Of a stretch of DNA of 64,000 nucleotides, positions 48,277 through 58,337 are shown in pieces; positions within the stretch are counted from its first letter, which is position 1, and each line of letters opens with the position of its first letter. The notes beneath the pieces are model-generated. The model was not told the DNA's origin and did no database searches. It was given only the letters and a program-made list of their open reading frames with translations. The position numbers were made by a program, and so were the translations under genes. This DNA comes from Rhodocytophaga rosea. GTDB lineage: Bacteria > Bacteroidota > Bacteroidia > Cytophagales > 172606-1. The DNA lies in the NCBI RefSeq assembly GCF_010119975.1, contig NZ_CP048222.1, positions 2,622,501-2,686,500 on the forward strand, written 5' to 3'.

Positions 48277-49782
48277 CTATAATCCGAACTCGATAAAAGC
48301 TTGCGGTAAACAATCTATAATATCAGAGGCAATTAAGGCAGTATATCCTTTGCTGGCAGCCGCTTTATCTCCAGCCAGTCCATGAAAATATACACCTAAA
48401 ACTGCTGCTTTAAAAGGCTGATAGCTTTGTGCTACTAAGGAAGTAATAATACCTGTTAACACATCACCAGAACCACCAGTAGCCATTCCAGGATTGCCAG
48501 TAGAATTAAAATAAATATCTCCTACAGCATTTGCTACTGCCGTGTGCGCTCCTTTCAGTACAACATTAACTTTATAATCTGAACAAAATTTCTTCAACAC
48601 ATCTAGCCTTTCGTATTCGTTAGCCGTTTTACCAGCTAGCCGTTCGAATTCTTTTGGATGTGGTGTGAGAATACTCTCTTCCGGAAGAAGCGTTAGCCAT
48701 TCTTTATGTTCAGAAAGCAGGTTAAGTCCATCCGCATCTATAACTAGTGGTTTACTGGCTTGTTCCAATAACCTTTTAAATCCCTCTGCTGTTTGAGATG
48801 CGGTTCCAATTCCTGGGCCAATTCCAATAGCCGTATATTTAGTAAGATCCGGAATATCTATATCACTAATCAGTTTCTCTTCTTTGTCCACCATAGCCAT
48901 GGCTTCAGGCGCCGAAGTTTGCAGAATTTCATATCCACAGGCAGGAATATGAATACTTAGCAAACCTATCCCGCTCCGCAAACAAGATCTTGTAGCTAGT
49001 ATGGCAGCTCCCATTTTACCATAACTTCCTCCAACAAGTAAAGCATGGCCGAATGTGCCTTTGTGTGAAAATTTATCTCTTTTTTTAACCAAAGATTTGA
49101 CAATCGAGGCATCCGTATAATAATAAGAAGTCCGTGCTTTTTCGATAGCGTCGGCATGTAGACCAATATCTGTTATATGCCATTCGCCAACATACCTAGC
49201 ATTTTGAGGGAGCAAAAACGATAACTTAGGCAGTTGAAAAGACACCGTAAAATCTGCCTCAATAATAGTAGTATTCGGGTTATAAGTATCTACATACAAG
49301 CCAGAAGGTATATCAACCGCTACAACTGTTGCCTTTGACTGATTTATAGAATGTACTACCTGAGCAGCAATCCCAGTTATTGGCCGGCTTAATCCCGAAC
49401 CAAATATGGCATCAATCACAATTGAATCCGAATCAATATCAGGAATATCAGTTTCATTATAAATATCCTGAACTAAGATAATTTTTTTTAAGCGTTTGAG
49501 ATTAATTTCAACATCTGTAGGGTTACTTTTTGCATCGTGCAAAATAAAGGTTTGTACCTGATATTCTCTTTCTAAAAGCAACCTGGAGATGGCAAGCCCA
49601 TCTCCCCCATTATTTCCTATAGCGCAGAATACAATTGTTTTATTAATTTTATCAAACTTATTTATAAGCCACTCTACAAAAGATAAAGAGGCTCGCTCCA
49701 TCAATTCTAAAGAAGATATAGGTTCATTCTGAATGGTATACTTATCTAAGTCTCTAATGTGACTGGCAGAAAGAATTTTCAT
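48277..49782 (-). CDS. nnr: Bifunctional NAD(P)H-hydrate epimerase / ADP-dependent dehydratase
   Basis: A 501-residue metabolite-repair enzyme. The N-terminal YjeF_N domain (about 1-215) has AIGNNGGDGLAISRLL and VVAVDIPSGLYVDT, the epimerase. The C-terminal ribokinase-like dehydratase domain (about 225-500) has HKGTFGHALLVGGSYGKMGAA, IGIGPGIGT, LTPHPKEFERL and GNPGMATGGSGDVLTGII. It repairs damaged (hydrated) NADH/NADPH. Full length, normal. Convergent with the ABC exporter. Confidence 0.96.
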   Translation of the reverse strand: MKILSASHIRDLDKYTIQNEPISSLELMERASLSFVEWLINKFDKINKTIVFCAIGNNGGDGLAISRLLLEREYQVQTFILHDAKSNPTDVEINLKRLKKIILVQDIYNETDIPDIDSDSIVIDAIFGSGLSRPITGIAAQVVHSINQSKATVVAVDIPSGLYVDTYNPNTTIIEADFTVSFQLPKLSFLLPQNARYVGEWHITDIGLHADAIEKARTSYYYTDASIVKSLVKKRDKFSHKGTFGHALLVGGSYGKMGAAILATRSCLRSGIGLLSIHIPACGYEILQTSAPEAMAMVDKEEKLISDIDIPDLTKYTAIGIGPGIGTASQTAEGFKRLLEQASKPLVIDADGLNLLSEHKEWLTLLPEESILTPHPKEFERLAGKTANEYERLDVLKKFCSDYKVNVVLKGAHTAVANAVGDIYFNSTGNPGMATGGSGDVLTGIITSLVAQSYQPFKAAVLGVYFHGLAGDKAAASKGYTALIASDIIDCLPQAFIEFGL

Positions 49783-50638
49783 ATTAATTAAGCTAACTAA
49801 ATATTATTGAACAGGTAAAGACAACCGTCAGTTTCTTCGAAGCTATTCTTTGACTTTCTTTATCATATATATCTAAATACTATCTGCCAAATTGAGCAAA
49901 CATTATTTAATAAACCAATAAAATTAATATAGAAATCGAAGAAAGCTGGCTTAACATTTGTAGCTAAAAATGATACTATTTTACGAAAACTACCCTGTAA
50001 GTTTAATTAATATATATACCTTTATTTTGGTAGCGTACTTCTGGAATGATAGTCATTTCAAGTAAATATAAATAACTCAGTCATATTAAAATATGCTGTT
50101 AACTAATGGTTTTATATTATTAGAGGTATAAATTTTATTTGTCTTTTTCGATAATTTAGTATTCAATATGCTAATAATAGTACAATAAAGTTTTTATAAA
50201 TTTTTACTCCATACTAACTTTAATTTTATAAATTTGCATACCACGTAATTCAATTAATGACATTTATACGAATAATATACAACAATCTACATATTATTTA
50301 AGCTACTTGACATATATAAGTATGCTTTATTACTTCAATAAAATATAAAAAAAGTTATATTTAAATCCCCTCTTAAATAATTACCCATTTTTAGTACTAT
50401 TCTTCATCGCTTTATGGTTACGTTATTCCTATTATAAATATTAATGTTTTTATCTAGTATGTAAGATTTAATTAAAAAATAATGATATATCAATAAAAAC
50501 TAATTTATATATTAAAGTAAACATTTTACAGAAAATACGTTAGTATATTAATTACAAAACCATTACAACCAACTTAATTATAATGCAGATTACATTAAGT
50601 TTTTCTTTCGGAACATCAATGAAAAAATTTTAACCTCT
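49783..50638. other. Long AT-rich non-coding region before the giant gene
   Basis: About 855 bases, very AT-rich, between divergent nnrD and the giant T9SS protein gene. I find no convincing frame, RNA or exact TAnnTTTG element near the downstream start. Several A/T runs and TTATTTA-like segments. It may carry the regulation of the giant gene. Confidence 0.5.
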
Positions 50639-53600
50639 ATGAAGCTTCACTTTACCAATTTGATTGTAAAATCTTTTGTACCCAGGAAATCCAGCCAAGG
50701 GTATGATACAAACGTAATTTATCATAAGTCTACACCTTCGATTTGGAAAAATATATTCGTAACTCTTTTATTTTTATGGAGTGTAAACAATATTTATTCA
50801 TCTCAGAGCTTGGCTCAAGGTACTGGTTTACCCACAGGCTTTACAGACCAATTGGTATCGGGTAGTTGGAATGCGGCAGTAGGTTTTACCTTCAATCCGG
50901 CCGGTACTCGTATGTATGTCTGGGAAAAAGGAGGTAAGGTCTGGATAGTAGAGAATGGTGTAAAATTATCTACCCCTCTTATTGATATAAGTGATGAAGT
51001 AGGTGACTGGAAAGACCATGGTTTATTAGGTTTCGCCTTACATCCCAATTTTGAGTCTAATGGGTATTTTTACCTGCTATATGTAGTTGACAGGCATCAT
51101 TTAATTAATAGTGGCACTGTAAACTATGACCCAACTGTTAATGAATATAATCGCGCCACTATTGGCCGGATTACACGTTATAGAGCAAATCCACTAAACG
51201 CTTTTAAAACAGCAGATTTAAGCAGCCGAACAATCTTATTGGGTGCTACAGCATCAACAGGGCTTCCTATTCTTCAGGTTACTCATGGAGTAGGTTCAAT
51301 TGTATTTGGTACAGACCAGACTTTACTAGTTTCTTTAGGAGATGGTTCTAGTCCGCTTTCCGGAAAACCCGATGTAGGAAGTTCTGGAGAAAGCTACTTC
51401 CTTGATGCTCTAGCAGATGGCATTATTACACCTGAGCAAAATGTAGGTGCTTTCCGCTCCCAGCAGTTGGAGTCACTTAATGGAAAGATTATAAGAATAG
51501 ACCCTGAAACAGGTAATGGTGTACCTAGTAATCCATTTTACGATCCTGCAAATCCCGGCTCAAATAAATCTAAGGCTTGGGCGCTCGGGCTTCGTAATCC
51601 AAGTCGAATGAGCCTAAAGCCAGGCACAGGTAGCCATAATCCCAGTGAAGGCAACCCAGGCGTATTGTATCTAGGAGATGTAGGTTGGGATACATGGGAA
51701 GAAATGGATGTAGTACCAGGCCCAGGACTTAACTTTGGCTGGCCAATATATGAAGGGTACGAAGCAAGTCTGTACTCTACTAAAACTACACAAAATCAAT
51801 ATTCACTTAATCCACTCTATGGTGTTGGGGGCTGTACCCAAAGATATTTTAGTTTTATAGATTTACTTAAGCAACCTACTGCGAATGGGCAAGTATCTTT
51901 TCCAAACCCATGTAATACTAGTCAACAGATTCCTGCCAGCGTGCCTCATTTTGTTCATACAAGGCCAGTGCTGGACTGGAAGCATGGAACCAGTCCTTCA
52001 CGCACTGGTACATTCAATGGTAATGATGCTTCTGTCGTTAATCTAGGAAGTGCAGGTTCAGTTCCAGGGCCACAGTTTGGCGGTAGTTCGGCTATAGGCG
52101 GCGTATGGTATACAGGCGATAAATTTCCCGCAGAGTACCAAAACAAATATTTTCTTGGAGATTATGGTGCTAAATGGATACGTAGTTTATCCTTTGATAA
52201 TACTCATAATTTACAGCAGGTAGAGAATTTTATAAATGGTAATGCAATAGTAGTTTATATGAATACCCATCCAACAGATGGTGCATTGTATTATATTAAC
52301 TATGCTTCCCAGATTCGGAAAGTAACTTATATACCTAGTGGCAACCAACCCCCAACAGCCATTGCTTCAATGGATAAATATTATGGAATTAGTCCATTAA
52401 CAATTCAGTTTACCGGCAGTAATTCTACAGATCCAGAAGCATTACCTTTGGCCTACGAATGGAATTTTGGTGATGGTTCACCTGTAAGTAATTTGCCTAA
52501 TCCTTCCAAAATATTCAATGCTCCTGCAGGTGTGCCAACAAAATATAATATAACTTTAAAAGTAACTGATAATCAAGGTTTAACTAATGAAACATCTTTG
52601 TTCGTATCTGTAAATAATACACCGCCTGTTGTAAATATTACTTCGCCTGTTAATAACAGCAAATACACAATGACACAGGAGAGTACAGTTAATTTAACAG
52701 CAAACGTTACAGATACAGAACATAGTAGCGCAGGGCTTACATATCAATGGCAGACTATTCTATATCATAATGATCATAACCATCCCGAACCATATGATAA
52801 TGATCCAAGCACAACAGCTACTATCATTCCAATAGGCTGCGATGGAAATCTATACTATTTTGAATTTGTATTAATTGTAACAGATGGTGCTGGATTATCA
52901 GATACAGCAAGTGTCAGGATGGACCCAGATTGTGCAAGTTTACCGTCAAATATAACGGCCTTATCAGCTACAGCCAGTGATACAAAAGTTAATTTAAGCT
53001 GGACTAATCCATCTAATACTTTTGATGAGTTAATGATTGTTGCAAAAGAAGCGCTAAGTGTTACCGCTGATCCTGCCGGAGATGGCAGTGCTTATCAAGC
53101 TGATTTGAACTTTTTAGGAATAGGTTCTACCTTTGATGGAGGTAAAGTTGTATATAAGGGTAACGTTTCCCCCAAAACAATTACTGGCTTAACCAATAAC
53201 AACCGGTATTATTTTAAAGTGTTTACAAGAAAAGGGTCCATTTGGTCAATCGGTGCAGAAACTAGTGCAGTACCTCGGTCGGCATCAAATATAGCTCCAG
53301 TGGTTAGTTTAACATCTCCGGTTAATAATATTTCTTATACACAGGGAGCAGACGTAACTATTCAAGCCACGGCTTCAGACTCAGATGGAAATATAGCAAA
53401 GGTAGAATTCTACGCTGGTACTGCTAAGCTGGGGGAAGACCTGACTAGTCCTTATAGTTTTACCTGGAAAAATACGCCTGCCGGAAGTTATGCCATTACT
53501 ACGAAAGCTTATGACAATCTGGACGCCGTTACCACTTCTGGAGCTATTACCATAAATATTAATAGTTTCAGTAATACCAGTTTTTATAGGGCAATTAACT

Positions 53601-56600
53601 TAAATGGTACGGCATTAACGATTGATGGGAATGCCTGGGAGGCTAGTACAGCACCTAATTACACCTTAACCGGTACAGATGGTGTATTAAATAAAAATGG
53701 AACTTCGGTATTTCCTTCTACTGATGCAAACAGGACATTGATGCTTACAACAGCCATATCAGGAAAGAGTGTTGGTGTATCAATAAATAATGTTCCCAAT
53801 GGAGAATACGATGTGTATGTATATGTTTGGGAAGATAACCGTGCTATTCTTGTTAATTTTTCTGTAGAAGGACAGCCAGCACTTCAGGGATACAATACTG
53901 GATATGCCGGATATTGGGAGAAACTTGGCCCTTGGAGAGCTACTATTACAGATGGAAACATAAATTTAGGTATAAATGGAGGTTCAGAATCGATCTTGCT
54001 TTCCGGTATTGAAATCAGGAAAATAGAAACAGGAGGCAATAATGCTCTTCCTACAGCAAACCTTACTTCACCTGCTAACAATTCAACTTTCACAGCCAGC
54101 AGTAATATCACCCTAACTGCGACGGCCGCCGATACGGATGGAAGTATTAGCAAAGTGGAATTCTATCAGGGTCTAACCAAATTAGGTGAAGATTTAGCTA
54201 GTCCTTATGAGTTTATTTGGAATCATGTAGCAGCTGGAAGTTATCAACTCACTGCAAAAGCTATAGATAATTTAAATGGTACTGGTATCTCTACGGTTAA
54301 GACTATTACAGTAACACAATCTAACCAGCCTCCTGTTGTCAATCTGACTTCACCTATTAATAACCAAGCTTTCACTGCTCCTGCTTCTATCAATATTATT
54401 GCTCAAGCCTCAGATGGAGATGGTAATATTAGTAAAGTGGAATTTTATAGAGGTACTACGAAGTTGGGAGAAGACTTGACGAGTCCATATGAATATTCAT
54501 GGGCAAATATTGCAGCGGGAAGCTATCAGCTTACTGCTAAGGCTTTTGATAATCTAAATGCAACAGGCACCTCTTCAATTGTAAATATTACAGTAAGTCA
54601 AGGTAACCAGGCGCCCATTGTAAGTTTAACAGCGCCTGCGAACAATTCAACATTCACAGCCGGTAGTAATATCACTCTAACTGCAACTGCCTCAGATAAT
54701 GATGGCAGTGTGAGCAAGGTGGAGTTCTATCAAGGCACTACCAAGCTAGGAGAAGATTTGACAAGTCCTTATGAATATGTGTGGACCAATGTAAGTGCTG
54801 GCTCCTATCAACTCACGGCCAAAGCTACAGATAACCAGAATATAAGCACTATTTCTTCTAATATATCTATTGCTGTTACCTCTTCAAATCAAAATCAACC
54901 GCCGATAGTAAGTCTGTCAACACCAAATGGCAGTCCTGGTTATTCCTCTGGAGATAATATTACATTTGTTGCAGCTGCTTCGGATGCAGATGGAAGTGTG
55001 AGTAAAGTGGAGTTCTATCAGGGTTCAACCAAGCTAGGAGAAGACTTAACTAGCCCCTATGAGTTTACCTGGAGTAATGTAGCAGCAGGCAGCTATCAAA
55101 TCACGGCTATTGCTACCGATAATCTGAATGCTGTTACTACTTCCTCCGTGATTAGCATCACAGTCAGTCCGGCGGCAGCGGTGAGCTTTTACAGAGCCCT
55201 CAATCTGAATGGAGGAACGCTAACCATTGATACCCGCACTTTTGAAGCCAGTGCTACTGCCCCAGGATTCACTTACAGTGGCAGAGTGTTTGCCAATCAG
55301 AATATCACCCTTTCTCCGGCAACCGATGCCGCCAGAGCTTCCATGATCCGATCTTCAATCTATTCCCTGGCTTCTGCACCGGCTAGTCTTGCTTTGAGTG
55401 GGGTGAGCAATGGAGAATATGATCTGTACTTGTATGTATGGGAAGATTCTGCTCCTGAACCCTATTCACTCACCCTGGAAGGACAGGTGATCCTCAGCAA
55501 TTATTCCACCGGCGGAAAGGGAAGCTGGGCAAAGCTAGGTCCGTACCGCACTACCATTGCCGATGGCATTCTCAACATAGGCGCCAGTGGAGGAGCCGCT
55601 AACCTGTCAGGTTTGGAACTTTGGAAAGTAAATCAGCCAAATCAATTGCCAACAGTGGCTTTAACATCTCCTGCCAACAATGCGAGTTTCACTGCCGGTA
55701 ATAATATTACTCTAACTGCCACTGCTTCGGATGCAGATGGGACTGTAAGTAAAGTAGAATTCTACCAAGGCACTACTAAAATTGGTGAAGACTTAACTAG
55801 CCCCTATGAGTTTGCATGGACAAATGTAGCAGCAGGCAGCTATCAACTCACGGCTAAAGCCATTGATAATGTAGGTGATTCTTCTACCTCTGCTGTGGTA
55901 AATACTACTGTAAGTCAAGCTAACCAGGCACCCACTGTCACTCTGACTTCTCCTGTCAACAATACTAGTTTCATGGCGCCGGCTTCCGTTACCTTAGCCG
56001 CTGCTGCTTCGGATGCAGATGGAAGTGTGAGTAAAGTGGAGTTCTATCAGGGTTCAACCAAGCTAGGAGAAGACTTAACTAGCCCCTATGAGTTTACCTG
56101 GAGTAATGTAGCAGCAGGCAGCTATCAAATCACGGCTATTGCTACCGATAATCTGAATGCTGTTACTACTTCCTCCGTGATTAGCATCACAGTCAGTCCG
56201 GCGGCAGCGGTGAGCTTTTACAGAGCCCTCAATCTGAATGGAGGAACGCTAACCATTGATACCCGCACTTTTGAAGCCAGTGCTACTGCCCCAGGATTCA
56301 CTTACAGTGGCAGAGTGTTTGCCAATCAGAATATCACCCTTTCTCCGGCAACCGATGCCGCCAGAGCTTCCATGATCCGATCTTCAATCTATTCCCTGGC
56401 TTCTGCACCGGCTAGTCTTGCTTTGAGTGGGGTGAGCAATGGAGAATATGATCTGTACTTGTATGTATGGGAAGATTCTGCTCCTGAACCCTATTCACTC
56501 ACCCTGGAAGGACAGGTGATCCTCAGCAATTATTCCACCGGCGGAAAGGGAAGCTGGGCAAAGCTAGGTCCGTACCGCACTACCATTGCCGATGGCATTC

Positions 56601-57718
56601 TCAACATAGGCGCCAGTGGAGGAGCCGCTAACCTGTCAGGTTTGGAACTTTGGAAAGTAAATCAGCCAAATCAATTGCCAACAGTGGCTTTAACATCTCC
56701 TGCCAACAATGCGAGTTTCACTGCCGGTAATAATATTACTCTAACTGCCACTGCTTCGGATGCAGATGGGACTGTAAGTAAAGTAGAATTCTACCAAGGC
56801 ACTACTAAAATTGGTGAAGACTTAACTAGCCCCTATGAGTTTGCATGGACAAATGTAGCAGCAGGCAGCTATCAACTCACGGCTAAAGCCATTGATAATG
56901 TAGGTGATTCTTCTACCTCTGCAACTACTACTTTGATTGTAAACGCTGCTCCTACTATAAGCTTTTACAGAGCCCTCAATCTGAATGGAGGAACGCTAAC
57001 CATTGATACCCGCACTTTTGAAGCCAGTGCTACTGCCCCAGGATTCACTTACAGTGGCAGAGTGTTTGCCAATCAGAATATCACCCTTTCTCCGGCAACC
57101 GATGCCGCCAGAGCTTCCATGATCCGATCTTCAATCTATTCCCTGGCTTCTGCACCGGCTAGTCTTGCTTTGAGTGGGGTGAGCAATGGAGAATATGATC
57201 TGTACTTGTATGTATGGGAAGATTCTGCTCCTGAACCCTATTCACTCACCCTGGAAGGACAGGTGATCCTCAGCAATTATTCCACCGGCGGAAAGGGAAG
57301 CTGGGCAAAGCTAGGTCCGTACCGCACTACCATTGCCGATGGCATTCTCAACATAGGCGCCAGTGGAGGAGCCGCTAACCTGTCAGGTTTGGAACTTTGG
57401 AAAGTTTCCAGCAACAGCCGAGTAGGTGACGAATTGGAAGAAGTACAAGGAACAAGTACAGAACTGTTAGCGTATCCGGTACCTGCCTCTAAAGAGATCA
57501 GCTTTGAATTTAGCTTCCCTGAGCAGCAACAAGTAACTATGCAGCTATTTGATACGAGAGGAAATTTGGTTGCAAACTTATTTGATCAACAAGTGGAAGC
57601 AGCTCATAAGCATTGGGTAGTTTATCAGGTAGGCAACTTAGCAAATGGAGTATACTTAGTCAGACTTGCAGGCAAGCATACAGTCAAGCATCAGAAGATC
57701 ATTATTGATAAACACTAA
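50639..57718 (+). CDS. Giant modular secreted protein: PQQ-sugar-dehydrogenase-like domain, PKD, Ig repeats, malectin-like repeats, T9SS sorting domain
   Basis: A 2359-residue exported protein. The signal/anchor is at about residues 37-60. Residues about 62-565 are a glucose/sorbosone-dehydrogenase beta-propeller (GLLGFALHPNF, HGVGSIVFG, ALGLRNPSRM, GDVGWDTWEE). A PKD domain (about 570-660), an Ig-like region and an FN3-like region (about 768-880) follow. Then come eight Ig repeats (SKVEFYQG.TKLGEDLTSPYEF core), interleaved with four carbohydrate-binding, malectin-like modules (SFYRALNLNGG...GLELWKV), the first divergent, the other three identical. Residues about 2275-2359 are a Por-type T9SS C-terminal sorting domain (YPVPASKEISFEF, LANGVYLVRLAG, QKIIIDKH). 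Likely cell-surface polysaccharide-associated oxidation or adhesion; inferred. Repeat detail is in separate entries. Confidence 0.9.
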   Translation: MKLHFTNLIVKSFVPRKSSQGYDTNVIYHKSTPSIWKNIFVTLLFLWSVNNIYSSQSLAQGTGLPTGFTDQLVSGSWNAAVGFTFNPAGTRMYVWEKGGKVWIVENGVKLSTPLIDISDEVGDWKDHGLLGFALHPNFESNGYFYLLYVVDRHHLINSGTVNYDPTVNEYNRATIGRITRYRANPLNAFKTADLSSRTILLGATASTGLPILQVTHGVGSIVFGTDQTLLVSLGDGSSPLSGKPDVGSSGESYFLDALADGIITPEQNVGAFRSQQLESLNGKIIRIDPETGNGVPSNPFYDPANPGSNKSKAWALGLRNPSRMSLKPGTGSHNPSEGNPGVLYLGDVGWDTWEEMDVVPGPGLNFGWPIYEGYEASLYSTKTTQNQYSLNPLYGVGGCTQRYFSFIDLLKQPTANGQVSFPNPCNTSQQIPASVPHFVHTRPVLDWKHGTSPSRTGTFNGNDASVVNLGSAGSVPGPQFGGSSAIGGVWYTGDKFPAEYQNKYFLGDYGAKWIRSLSFDNTHNLQQVENFINGNAIVVYMNTHPTDGALYYINYASQIRKVTYIPSGNQPPTAIASMDKYYGISPLTIQFTGSNSTDPEALPLAYEWNFGDGSPVSNLPNPSKIFNAPAGVPTKYNITLKVTDNQGLTNETSLFVSVNNTPPVVNITSPVNNSKYTMTQESTVNLTANVTDTEHSSAGLTYQWQTILYHNDHNHPEPYDNDPSTTATIIPIGCDGNLYYFEFVLIVTDGAGLSDTASVRMDPDCASLPSNITALSATASDTKVNLSWTNPSNTFDELMIVAKEALSVTADPAGDGSAYQADLNFLGIGSTFDGGKVVYKGNVSPKTITGLTNNNRYYFKVFTRKGSIWSIGAETSAVPRSASNIAPVVSLTSPVNNISYTQGADVTIQATASDSDGNIAKVEFYAGTAKLGEDLTSPYSFTWKNTPAGSYAITTKAYDNLDAVTTSGAITININSFSNTSFYRAINLNGTALTIDGNAWEASTAPNYTLTGTDGVLNKNGTSVFPSTDANRTLMLTTAISGKSVGVSINNVPNGEYDVYVYVWEDNRAILVNFSVEGQPALQGYNTGYAGYWEKLGPWRATITDGNINLGINGGSESILLSGIEIRKIETGGNNALPTANLTSPANNSTFTASSNITLTATAADTDGSISKVEFYQGLTKLGEDLASPYEFIWNHVAAGSYQLTAKAIDNLNGTGISTVKTITVTQSNQPPVVNLTSPINNQAFTAPASINIIAQASDGDGNISKVEFYRGTTKLGEDLTSPYEYSWANIAAGSYQLTAKAFDNLNATGTSSIVNITVSQGNQAPIVSLTAPANNSTFTAGSNITLTATASDNDGSVSKVEFYQGTTKLGEDLTSPYEYVWTNVSAGSYQLTAKATDNQNISTISSNISIAVTSSNQNQPPIVSLSTPNGSPGYSSGDNITFVAAASDADGSVSKVEFYQGSTKLGEDLTSPYEFTWSNVAAGSYQITAIATDNLNAVTTSSVISITVSPAAAVSFYRALNLNGGTLTIDTRTFEASATAPGFTYSGRVFANQNITLSPATDAARASMIRSSIYSLASAPASLALSGVSNGEYDLYLYVWEDSAPEPYSLTLEGQVILSNYSTGGKGSWAKLGPYRTTIADGILNIGASGGAANLSGLELWKVNQPNQLPTVALTSPANNASFTAGNNITLTATASDADGTVSKVEFYQGTTKIGEDLTSPYEFAWTNVAAGSYQLTAKAIDNVGDSSTSAVVNTTVSQANQAPTVTLTSPVNNTSFMAPASVTLAAAASDADGSVSKVEFYQGSTKLGEDLTSPYEFTWSNVAAGSYQITAIATDNLNAVTTSSVISITVSPAAAVSFYRALNLNGGTLTIDTRTFEASATAPGFTYSGRVFANQNITLSPATDAARASMIRSSIYSLASAPASLALSGVSNGEYDLYLYVWEDSAPEPYSLTLEGQVILSNYSTGGKGSWAKLGPYRTTIADGILNIGASGGAANLSGLELWKVNQPNQLPTVALTSPANNASFTAGNNITLTATASDADGTVSKVEFYQGTTKIGEDLTSPYEFAWTNVAAGSYQLTAKAIDNVGDSSTSATTTLIVNAAPTISFYRALNLNGGTLTIDTRTFEASATAPGFTYSGRVFANQNITLSPATDAARASMIRSSIYSLASAPASLALSGVSNGEYDLYLYVWEDSAPEPYSLTLEGQVILSNYSTGGKGSWAKLGPYRTTIADGILNIGASGGAANLSGLELWKVSSNSRVGDELEEVQGTSTELLAYPVPASKEISFEFSFPEQQQVTMQLFDTRGNLVANLFDQQVEAAHKHWVVYQVGNLANGVYLVRLAGKHTVKHQKIIIDKH
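54974..55893 (+). repeat. 920-bp direct repeat, copy 1
   Basis: Identical as far as I can compare by eye to 56003-56922 (offset 1029). It spans the end of Ig repeat 5, malectin-like module 2 and most of Ig repeat 6. Both boundaries fall within Ig modules, as expected for recombination between homologous repeats. Confidence 0.88.
55184..55629 (+). repeat. 446-bp malectin-like module, copy 1 of 3
   Basis: The same 446 bases recur at 56213-56658 and 56960-57405 without visible difference, from AGCTTTTACAGAGCC to TTTGGAAAGT. Identity includes third codon positions. Confidence 0.88.
56003..56922 (+). repeat. 920-bp direct repeat, copy 2
   Basis: Second copy of 54974-55893; diverges at its right end into a different linker (AACTACTACT instead of TGTGGTAAAT). 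Confidence 0.88.
56213..56658 (+). repeat. 446-bp malectin-like module, copy 2 of 3
   Basis: Internal to the second 920-bp copy. Confidence 0.88.
56960..57405 (+). repeat. 446-bp malectin-like module, copy 3 of 3
   Basis: Third copy, offset 747 from the second. It is followed by the sorting-domain linker rather than by another Ig repeat. Confidence 0.88.
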
Positions 57719-57729
57719 AAAACTATCCC

Positions 57730-57785
57730 CTGCCCATCAACACAAAACCCGGTAAATATTTACCGAGTTTTGTGTTGATGGGCAG
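57730..57785. terminator. Bidirectional terminator after the giant gene
   Basis: Twenty-eight-base arms (57730-57757 and 57758-57785) with one mismatch and no loop bases beyond the central ATTT/AAAT. It sits between the stop at 57718 and the convergent GNAT stop at 57795. Confidence 0.85.
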
Positions 57786-57794
57786 AAAAGGGTA

Positions 57795-58337
57795 TTAAAC
57801 CAGTGATTTTTTCATTAAAAAATCTGTCTGATCATCACTTCCTAATTTGAATAAGTAGGAATCAAATATTTCAAAACCCCATTTTTTATAAAATTCAATG
57901 GCATGTGTATTATGTTCCCATACACCAAGCCAGATTACCTCAAAACCTTGCTGAGAAGCTAATTGCAAGCACATTTCCATCAGCGCTTTTCCAATCTTTT
58001 TGCCAATCATAGATTTAAGAACATATAACCTATGTATCTCTACCGCTTTAGCCTTTTGTAATTGTGTATGAGTGGCATATTTTCGGAGTTTTGCATACCC
58101 AACACCTTCTCCTTGGTAAAACGCAAGAAAAAAAACGGAATTTGTTTCTTTCAACTCCTTAACTAATTGTTCCCTGGTAAAAGCAGAAGTCATATAGGCA
58201 GCCATATTAGATGAAGAGTTCTGAGGAGCAAAAGCCTGGTAAAAGGTATGAGTACTCAAATCTAGCAATAGGTCCGCATCAGCAACGCTAGCTTGTCTGA
58301 TTTCTACTTCAATTGAATGTGCTGCCCCTGCTTTCAT
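57795..58337 (-). CDS. GNAT-family N-acetyltransferase
   Basis: A 180-residue GNAT acetyltransferase. It starts with IEVEIRQASVADADLLLDLSTHTF; the acetyl-CoA loop is LYVLKSMIGKKIGKALMEMCLQLA (about 110-130) and the C-terminal strand/helix is WLGVWEHNTHAIEFYKKWGFEIF. It resembles PaiA-like enzymes that acetylate polyamines; the substrate is not certain. It is convergent with the giant gene across a terminator. Start taken as the ATG at 58337. Confidence 0.85.
   Translation of the reverse strand: MKAGAAHSIEVEIRQASVADADLLLDLSTHTFYQAFAPQNSSSNMAAYMTSAFTREQLVKELKETNSVFFLAFYQGEGVGYAKLRKYATHTQLQKAKAVEIHRLYVLKSMIGKKIGKALMEMCLQLASQQGFEVIWLGVWEHNTHAIEFYKKWGFEIFDSYLFKLGSDDQTDFLMKKSLV

Noticed and set aside
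52000-57400. Possible CRISPR-like array in the giant gene
   Set aside because: The repeats are coding domain modules of hundreds of bases, not short direct repeats with unique spacers.
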